A stretch of DNA of 64,000 bases from Stomoxys calcitrans (taxonomy: Eukaryota > Arthropoda > Insecta > Diptera > Muscidae): positions 193,877,373-193,941,372 of the forward strand of contig NC_081553.1 of NCBI RefSeq assembly GCF_963082655.1, written 5' to 3'. Shown in pieces: positions 57,516-64,000 of this stretch. The notes beneath the pieces are model-generated. The model saw only the letters and a program-made list of their open reading frames with translations. It searched no databases and was not told the origin of the DNA. Position 1 is the stretch's first letter, and every line of letters begins with the position of its first letter. The translations under genes were made by a program, and so were the position numbers.

Positions 57516-58315
57516 TACCATGTTCTTTGCCGCGGCGAAGATAAAGACGGAAGAAGAAAAACATTGAGACTACTACCTTGAGTAGTTTAAATTCCGGAGT
57601 TCTTCGTCCATGAACCATTCCATGGATAAGAACCACGAACAAATCCCCCTGCCATCAGGAGAACCTTTAGTGCCGCCGAAGTGGCCTTACAATGGTGGAG
57701 ATTTATCTGCAAAAAACGGACCATAGTCAGGATTCAAAACTTCCACCACTGTTGCGTTAGCCTTGTCTTCTGATTCCGCCAGGAGTTCATTCTCACAAGA
57801 TTCGTTAGAACATGTCATGATGAGCTGCCGTACGCATCCAAGGGCACTTGCGGCGTGGACGATTCCTCTTTAGATGCTTCACTAGCTGCTGCTGGCAAAA
57901 TGCCTTTTGAGTTCCTTCCTTCCGCGCTGCCATACACCTTGAGCTCAATCCAACCGGATGACCCACCCACACAGAGCTTGTCGGGTCCCGTTTCGATTCC
58001 TTCCTCTCCTGTGTCGATTGTGGCAGGGTAATTTTCAGTCTCCTGCAATCCGCCAGACTTTAGCGATGTGGTCGATAGTTCCTCAGGCAAGTGTTCAGCA
58101 ACAACTGCTGAGTCGTCTCCTGATTCCACAACCCCACCGCTTCTATAGACCTTCAGTTTCAACATGTTGAATCCGTAGGATACAAATCCTTCAGACATGT
58201 TGAGGTCTGCCAGACAGCTGGAGTTTAGTATGTATACTGCGTGTCTCCGGCCACCATCAGCTTTAACCAATCCTCCAGTCGGTGGTTGAACGATTGTGAT
58301 GACAGTCGCTTAGTC

Positions 58316-58386
58316 TCCCAAGTATGGATCCAGGATCTGAGGAAATCTTAATCTCCCTGGTATGGATCCAGGATCTGAGGAAATCT
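58316..58386. repeat. Short tandem duplication (~36 bp x 2)
   Basis: 'gtatggatccaggatctgag' occurs at about 58,323 and 58,361, followed in both by 'gaaatctt'. It lies in the leader of LINE-Y. Confidence 0.8.
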
Positions 58387-59397
58387 TTGGTATTGAAACG
58401 TGTTCAATTGGTCGAGAACGAATAGCTTCTTTCTTTTACTAATAATTACCTTTTCCCGCTGGGAAGTTTAACATGTTTGAATTTTGTTATTTTCTACTCT
58501 CTTTTTACACGCACACACACACGAACACGCACACAAACTAAAAATAGTTCCAACGTTCCTATGCGTGCATCAAAAACCAAAGTGACGCAATAATTTGCCA
58601 TTTTCGTTATTTTTATGACAAAACAGATTCTAAACAGAAATTGATTTTGTTAACATTTTTGAAACACAACCAAATTTCAGCACATGCGGGCGTATATTGG
58701 TATAAAAAATACACTGAAGTTCAAATGTGTGTAGGCCTTTCCGTCAAAAAGATGTAAGTGACATAATTCTTGATACATTTTCGTTTTGTTATCGAATCTC
58801 ATAAATTGTGTTTATTTTTACCTACCGTTCGACATTGTTCTGAGCGTCCTACATTTCCGTTTCATTGGTCATGTCCCTAATTAGCTAATTTGCCCCATTT
58901 TAACTGAAAGTGGCTTGCGTGCGTTATATCCGAAGATTTTTGCTCTTAATAGACAATTTTTTGTTTCATTTTTTGTTTTACTCAAGGTCAGCCATTCAGA
59001 GCAGCTGCTATTCTCTTTTATGCTTGTTGGTATTGATTCATCGGATGTTGATTTATTACACTGTGAAACAATTTTGGGGTCATGGTCTGGGGGTGTGGGA
59101 AATTCATAGTTTGGGTGATGGTATTAGGTCATAGAGCAAAAACTTAATTAAGATACATATATTACAATTAGGTGGGTCGATTCATGCGAATTTTAGTTTT
59201 ACCTTAATAGTAACCTAAAACCGAAATCGGATATGGTCATATAGACCAATCGGTACAATATGGGATCTATGTGAAAGATATTTGGGATTATAGCACGAAG
59301 CTGGAAAAATAGGTAAAGTGCCTAGAGGGAGAATATCTCACCCCCCGAAACGGGCATACAGACCGATCTGTATAATATGGAGCTTAAATGAAACGTA
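58387..59397. other. Non-coding interval
   Basis: 58,387-59,140 has a CA-rich run near 58,515 and no credible gene; the two overlapping plus-strand ORFs at 58,910 are chance. 59,161-59,397 has Rep-like phrases ('gaccaatcggtacaatatgg', 'atagaccaatc'). The mariner at 59,398 inserted into this tract. Confidence 0.4.
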
Positions 59398-60349
59398 TTG
59401 GGTTGCCTAAAAAGTAATTGCGGATTTTTTAAAAGAAAATAAATGCATTTTTAATAATACTTAGAATGAACTTTAATCAAATATATAATTGCCATTTTGT
59501 TCGATAACCTTTTGCCATTTTCCTGGCAAATTTAGTATTCCACGCTCATAGAACATCTGGCCTTTATCTGCAAAAAACTGAACCAAGTGCGATTTTATAG
59601 CCTCATAATTGCCGAAAGTTTTACCATTTAAGGAGTTCTGCAAAGATCGAAATAAATGGTAGTCTGATGGTGCAAGGTCAGGGCTATATGGTGGATGCAT
59701 CAAAAGTTCCCAGCCAAGCTCACTCAGTTTTTGGCGAGTGACCAAAGATGTGTGCGGTCTAGCGTTGTCCTGGTGGAATATGACACCTTTACGATTGACC
59801 AATTCTGGTCTCTTCTCCTTGATGGCTGTATTCAATTTGTCCAATTGTTGACAGTAAACATCCGAATTAATCGTTTGGTTCCTTGGAAGCAGCTCAAAAT
59901 ATACCACACCCTTCCAATCCCACCAAACAGACAGCATAACCTTCTTTTGGTGGATATCAGCCTTTGAAGTGGTTTGAGCTAGTTCACCATGCTTGGACCA
60001 TGATCGTTTTCGACTAACGTTGTTGTAAACAATCCATTTTTCATCTCCAGTTATGATTCGTTTTAAAAACGGATCGAATTCATTGCGTTTAAGGTGCATA
60101 TCACAAGCGTTGATTCGGTTTGTTAAATGAATTTCTTTCAATACATGTGGTACCCATATTAAAATTGACGCCAAACAAACAAATGTAAACAAAACTTCGC
60201 GCACTTTTTTTCTAAAGCAAGCTAAAAGTAACAGCTGATAACTGACAGAAGAAAGAATGCAATTACAGAGTCACAAGCCGTTGAAAAAATTTGTCAACGC
60301 CGACTATATTACTACTATATTACCGACAATTACTTTTTGGGCAACCCAA
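59398..60349 (-). mobile_element. Mariner element (parent type of MITE-M), 952 bp
   Basis: TIRs 'ttgggttgcctaaaaagtaa' (left) and 'tactttttgggcaacccaa' (right), with TA on both sides (59,396-59,397; 60,350-60,351). It codes on the minus strand for a truncated transposase. The right TIR has small mutations. Full mariners are about 1.3 kb, so about 350 bp of the 5' coding part is deleted. Confidence 0.9.
59473..60204 (-). pseudogene. Mariner transposase, catalytic domain only (243 codons)
   Basis: The frame has WVPHVLKE (residues 17-24), TGDEKW (first Asp at 54), HQDNARPH (second Asp at 146) and SPDLAPSDYHLF (third Asp at 181). The last two are 34 residues apart, i.e. the DD34D signature of mariner. 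The frame runs without stops to the normal C-terminus. The N-terminal DNA-binding helix-turn-helix region is deleted, and the first ~15 residues come from junction sequence, so it should not bind its own TIRs. The catalytic triad is intact, which suggests a recent deletion. Confidence 0.88.
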
Positions 60350-60764
60350 TATTTGGATATAAAATAGATAGAAAAATTGGGGGTCAAGTACCCTGAGGAA
60401 ACAAATTGTACAACTAATTGTTGTAGGGAAGTGATGCGTGATAGACCTTGAGAAAACCAACCTTTGATACACCTATTTAGCGTCAATAGAATAGGTATAG
60501 AAGGATCCCCCTGTTCCTTAATGGAATGTTCATAGGTAAATTTGGAAATGTTGAGCAGGTCCTAAATAATTCAATGTAATATCAGATGGTACCAAAATTC
60601 GAAAAGATTTCCAAAATTCCTATTATTAAACATTGTGGCTAAATAAGTCACACATTTATTACTTATTAACTAATACACAAAGCATATAATATATTTGGTG
60701 AGTACTTGCACTTTATTTCGACGGGAAAAAGACACAAATAGCATGAATCTCACAGTAATACCTA
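60350..60764. other. Non-coding, with a SINE tail scrap at 60,505-60,560
   Basis: 'ccccctgttccttaatggaa' and 'tgttcatagg' match the 3' end of the SINE at 12,770-12,810. The rest is AT-rich without features. Confidence 0.5.
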
Positions 60765-60993
60765 CAGTGACACAGAAATGTATACATACCCCACTGAAAA
60801 AAAAAAACAATTTTACAAAACGATTTTTATGGACGAAAAAGTCTTTTCTCTATTGTTGCTAAAATTGTTTACCATGGTTCCCAGTATTATAATTAGTTTA
60901 AATTTGTCGGGAAAAATCGTATAATACCTACGTTACTGTCCGTATACGTAACTGCTATTTATGAAAAGGTATGTAGACATATCTGTGCCACTG
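60765..60993. mobile_element. Tc1-type MITE, 229 bp
   Basis: The left end 'cagtgacacagaaatgtata' and the inverse right end 'acatatctgtgccactg' form a TIR of about 27 bp. TA lies directly outside both ends (60,763-60,764 and 60,994-60,995). Starting with CAGTG and duplicating TA is the Tc1 pattern. No ORF. Confidence 0.75.
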
Positions 60994-61310
60994 TATATGT
61001 ACGTAGCGAATTTCTCAAGAGATAAGAATGAGCGATTGAATGCTGTACGTGTACTGGGATGCTGCGCCAATTAGTTTAATCCACAAGGGTTTGCTATCGC
61101 GAATTTTGTATGAATGACAAATTCCAACTAACAATCTTCAATATAAATGAAAATTTTCTTGCTCTAATACCTCATCTTGATGTGACCAAAATGACTTAAT
61201 GAAAAATGAAAATATCATGATACAATGTTTTGTTAACTGCAAGCGGTGGATAAAAGCTATTTTCTTGGGGACATAAATCATTGCACAATGGGTATGTTTT
61301 TTCTAAATAA
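60994..61310. other. Non-coding interval
   Basis: No feature recognised. Confidence 0.35.
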
Positions 61311-61980
61311 TTTTTATGCCCTCCACCATAGGATGGGGGTATACTAATCGATCTAGCCATGTCCGTCCGTCCGTATTCTTATTAGTGTAGGTCGGTTGGG
61401 ATTGTAAATGGGCCAAATCGGTCCATGTTTTGATATAGCTGCCCTATAAACCGATCTTAGATCTTGACTTCTTTAATCACTAGAGGGCGCATTTCTTATC
61501 CGATTTAGCTGAAATTTTGCATGAGGTGTTTTGCTATGACTTCCAACAACTATGTTAACTATGGTTCAAATCGGCCCATAACCTGATATAGCTGCCATAT
61601 AAACCGATCTTGAATCTTGACTTCATGAGTCACTAGAGAGCGCAATTCTTTTCCGATTTGGTTGAAAGAAGTGTTTTGTTATGACTTCCAACAACTGTGC
61701 CAAAATGATTTCAATTGGTCCATAACCTGATATAGCTGCCATATAAACCGATCTGAAGTTTTACACAACGACTTCTACTATGCTCTCCAACATTCAGTTC
61801 AATTATGGTCCGAATCGGACGATAACTTGATATTATAGCTCTAATATCATAGAATTTCTTTCATTTCATAATATGTTTGCCTAAAAAGAGATACCGGGAA
61901 AAAAAACTAGACAAATGCGATCCATGGTGGACGGTATATAAGATTCGGCCCCGCAGAACTTAGCACGCTTTTAATTGTTA
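61311..61980 (+). mobile_element. Rep-A copy, compact
   Basis: Left end 'tatgccctccaccatagga', right end 'tccatggtggacggtatata' with the tail 'gaacttagcacgctttta'. In between are three 'gatatagctgcc' blocks (about 61,432, 61,586, 61,730), spaced roughly 150 bp apart. Non-coding. Confidence 0.7.
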
Positions 61981-62154
61981 TTTTTAAAAAAGTTGATTTA
62001 ATAGTGTGTGTCACAAAAAATAACCAGACGTATAATAAGATCTTATGACAGAACTTACTGCAGTGTGCGATTTTCGTTCGCTTGTACATCAAAACCAGCT
62101 GTTTTCATAATGAAAAACCGATGCTTGAGTGAGACGTGTCACTCACTGAAGGGG
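61981..62154. other. Linker before the tandem duplication
   Basis: No feature recognised. Confidence 0.3.
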
Positions 62155-62806
62155 CACAGAATTAGTGGAACAGGCAGTTAGTGTTACATAGAGGTCAACC
62201 GTTTACTGCAAACAGTGATGTTAAATAAGGATATGAAGATTTCACACTCCTGCCCTTGGCATTGTTTTCGATATAAACAAATTCATCAACGATCGGTGTT
62301 ATCAAGGAAAAACAGCTGATTTCGATGAATTATCGAACTAAACGACAAAATATTAGTGGTTCTTGTAACTGAAGCAACGTAACATAATTTCTGGCATTGG
62401 TAAGTTGTGGACCATTGTCAAGTCGTCCCTTCTACCTCGAACTCTGGAAAGGAAATAAGTCACAGAAATAATAAGTGGAAAAGGCAGTTAGTATAACTTA
62501 GAGGTCTCACGTTTCCTACAAACAGTGATGTTAAACAAGGGTATGAACATTTCACACTTCTGCCCATAGTCTTCGATATAACAAAATTCATCAACAGTCG
62601 GTGTTATAAAGGATTTCGACGAAATGTGGATTTCGATGAATTGTTGATTTCGTTGAATTGTCGAAAAAATTGAGTGAAAAAATATTAGTGGTTCTTGCAC
62701 CTAAAGCAACTTAACAAAATTTCTGGTATTGGTAAGTTGTGGAATACTGTCAAGAATCCCCTTTTGCCTCGAACTTCAGAAGAAGGGGCACTAGGACATA
62801 AGTCAC
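62155..62806. repeat. Tandem duplication, ~310-340 bp x 2
   Basis: Unit 1 (62,155-62,464) and unit 2 (62,465-62,806) share 'aggcagttagt', 'acaaacagtgatgttaaa', 'ttcatcaac..tcggtgttat', 'atattagtggttcttg' and 'attggtaagttgtgg' in order, ending 'ataagtcac'. The copies are diverged, and unit 2 has about 20 extra bases. Neither codes for a credible protein. Confidence 0.8.
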
Positions 62807-62929
62807 TTTTGACGAGGTAATAGATACCGATCCATAGAAATGATACAAAATTTTCAACTGTCAGTTTTTTGGTCAGTTTGATATGGTAAAGACAGTGCTA
62901 TTCACCGCAAATGTGGTATCGAAGCCGTC

Positions 62930-63290
62930 AATTCGTCAAAAGCGCTGGGTCCAAGGAAAATCTCTACACTGATGCTGAAGAACATAAATGTACGGACACA
63001 TGACCAAGGTTCTCAACCTGGCTCTCGGGAAATCTGTCCACTGATGCTGAAGTACATAAATGTACGGGCATATGACCAAGGCTCTCAACCTGATTTCGTA
63101 ACTCTTTTTTCTCACCGTTGCCTGAAAGTTGGCAAAGTTATCTTGCTACTGAAGCCAGGAAACGATTCGAGCAAGAATAAATTGTACAGACCAATTTCCT
63201 ACCTCTCGCCAATAGCTAAGATGCTCAAGGAAGCACTACAGCCGATCGTTGTTGGAAAATTGCCATGTGGCGAGCAGAAATGAAACATGT
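62930..63290 (+). mobile_element. LINE-J RT N-terminal fragment with an internal 72 bp duplication
   Basis: The frame reads SSKALGPRKISTLMLKNINV... later KVGKVILLLKPGNDSSKNK, YRPISYLSPIAKMLKEAL, corresponding to the start of a jockey-type RT. 'gatgctgaag' starts at 62,971 and again at 63,043, so 24 residues are repeated in frame. It is cut off before the catalytic motif. Confidence 0.7.
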
Positions 63291-63454
63291 TATCGACTAC
63301 ACATATTAGTTGAGGACTCTACCTTTTCAAGTTGGGCCCTAGAACGGTTCTCTCTTAACCTAAGGCTTTTGATATGGCCAGTCATGCCAACACTTCATCC
63401 AGTCAGACCTAAAACGTTGGATCGCTAACTGTTTGTTTTCTTTCTTCGGCAGTG
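63291..63454. other. Junction between two LINE-J pieces
   Basis: Decayed LINE-like sequence. The plus strand still shows 'aaggcttttgatatggccag', the D-x-x-KAFD-type region, out of frame. Confidence 0.4.
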
Positions 63455-64000
63455 CTAATTTCTGGGGCAAGGAGAAGTGCCCCGAGAGAGGCGCTTAATA
63501 CCATTCTCGATCTTATGCCTATACAAAAATAACTGGCGACCACAGGGTTTCCGGCCTAGCTGCAGGGACGTGTTGCCGATGTTTTCAAATAGTTTGGCAT
63601 GGCTTACCGTGTCAAACACTTTCGATAGGTCTAGTGCCACGGTAAATGTGTGCGGTGATGGGATGCAATGCAGTCGTCGATATCCATTCTGATACTCGGC
63701 GAATGGAAATTCTATAACAAGTCTCGGGAGGAGTAGTCTCTCAAGCGTCTTAGCTACAGGTGAGAGAAGGGAGATCGGTCTGTATGACTTCCACTTGCTC
63801 GCGACCTTTCTAGGCTTCGGTAGCGGGATCACTCCACCCATCTTCCAGACATCGGGTACTGCAAGAGTTTTCAAAGACAGGTTGAGGACAGTTGTAAGGT
63901 ACTCGACTCCAGGTAGATACAGTTTCTTCAGCATCAGTGTAGAGATTCCGTCGAGGCACAATGCCTTGGATGATTTGGCGTAACATTTGCCATTCGTAAC
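63455..64000 (-). mobile_element. LINE-J reverse transcriptase fragment running off the window end
   Basis: The minus-strand frame is open from the window edge: KCYAKSSKALCLDGISTLML, TVLNLSLKTLAVPDVWKMGG, SYRPISLLSPVAKTLERLLL, FAEYQNGYRRLHCIPSPHTF, VALDLSKVFDTVSHAKLFEN. These are the finger and first catalytic (D-L-S-K-x-F-D) blocks of a jockey-clade RT. It is the best-preserved LINE copy in the window, but it decays after about residue 130 (63,520), before PQG and YADD. Confidence 0.8.

Larger units (their letters stand above)
54500..58290 (-). mobile_element. LINE-Y: decayed jockey/R1-like element with nested insertions
   Basis: Reading 5' to 3' on the minus strand: ORF1-like frame 58,270-57,815 (VKADGGRRHAVYILNSS); endonuclease start LIQEPSVCGGMVRG and YMEYDTEMPP (57,395-57,130), with a second partial copy of the endonuclease start near 57,640; linker region 56,900-56,450; pre-RT to RT start 55,380-54,990 (GWKDTKVIFIPKAGKP, VRPIS). 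It then jumps directly to the RNase H end (ADDLAKLGTTLHIPGELES) and a C-terminal Cys motif (DFCRSCEDVGKEKTIEHLLC) ending near 54,500. The RT core is deleted. LINE-X pieces lie at 56,440-55,385 and 57,515-57,412 and a MITE at 57,110-56,945. Confidence 0.7.

Noticed and set aside
57958..58170. Plus-strand ORF opposite LINE-Y ORF1
   Set aside because: Antisense shadow of the LINE frame.
59695..59967. Plus-strand ORF inside the mariner
   Set aside because: Antisense shadow of the transposase, whose DD34D motifs are clear on the other strand.

Overview
The window reads as nuclear DNA of a higher (calyptrate) fly, probably Muscidae. The evidence is low GC, two insect pickpocket-type (DEG/ENaC) channel genes with short GT-AG introns, C2H2 zinc-finger genes, abundant mariner and jockey-like elements, and dispersed repeats of the kind I recall from stable-fly and house-fly genomes. 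The family assignment is inference; no rRNA or mitochondrial marker fixes the species.

Layout. 1-873 is the 3' terminal coding exon of a gene that starts before the window, followed by an AT-rich 3' region. 1.5-8.8 kb holds LINE and SINE fragments, one DNA element with long terminal inverted repeats (TIRs), and a very AT-rich tract. 8.8-12.9 kb is a patchwork of dispersed repeats, including a palindromic mariner derivative and a decayed LINE. 14,566-29,128 is an uninterrupted tandem satellite with a unit of about 180 bp (about 80 units) and visible higher-order structure. 29.1-30.5 kb is more LINE debris. 31,098-37,073 holds two paralogous zinc-finger genes, both on the minus strand. 38,946-41,179 (minus) and 51,927-54,256 (plus) are two paralogous pickpocket genes arranged head to head, with about 10.7 kb of repeats between them. 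54.5-64 kb is nested LINE sequence, a mariner that keeps its catalytic triad but lacks the DNA-binding domain, MITEs (miniature inverted-repeat elements), a tandem duplication and LINE reverse-transcriptase (RT) fragments.

Labels used below are mine, not published names. LINE-X: endonuclease/RT element whose protein ends in a G-T-N-[IV]-L-S motif. LINE-Y, LINE-W and LINE-J: other jockey/R1-like families. Rep-A/B/C: dispersed elements with inverted 'taccctccacca'-type ends and internal 140-195 bp repeats. MITE-M: deletion derivative of the mariner at 59,398. MITE-9: element with an 8-9 bp target-site duplication.

The four complete genes appear to be ordinary host genes. The two ZF genes share a distinctive module repeated three times within each protein. 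The two ppk genes share an intron at the same position and phase, so each pair looks like a local duplication later spread apart by transposons. The most unusual structure is the satellite, with linked sequence variants, dimer and trimer repeats and a duplication of about 1.98 kb inside it.
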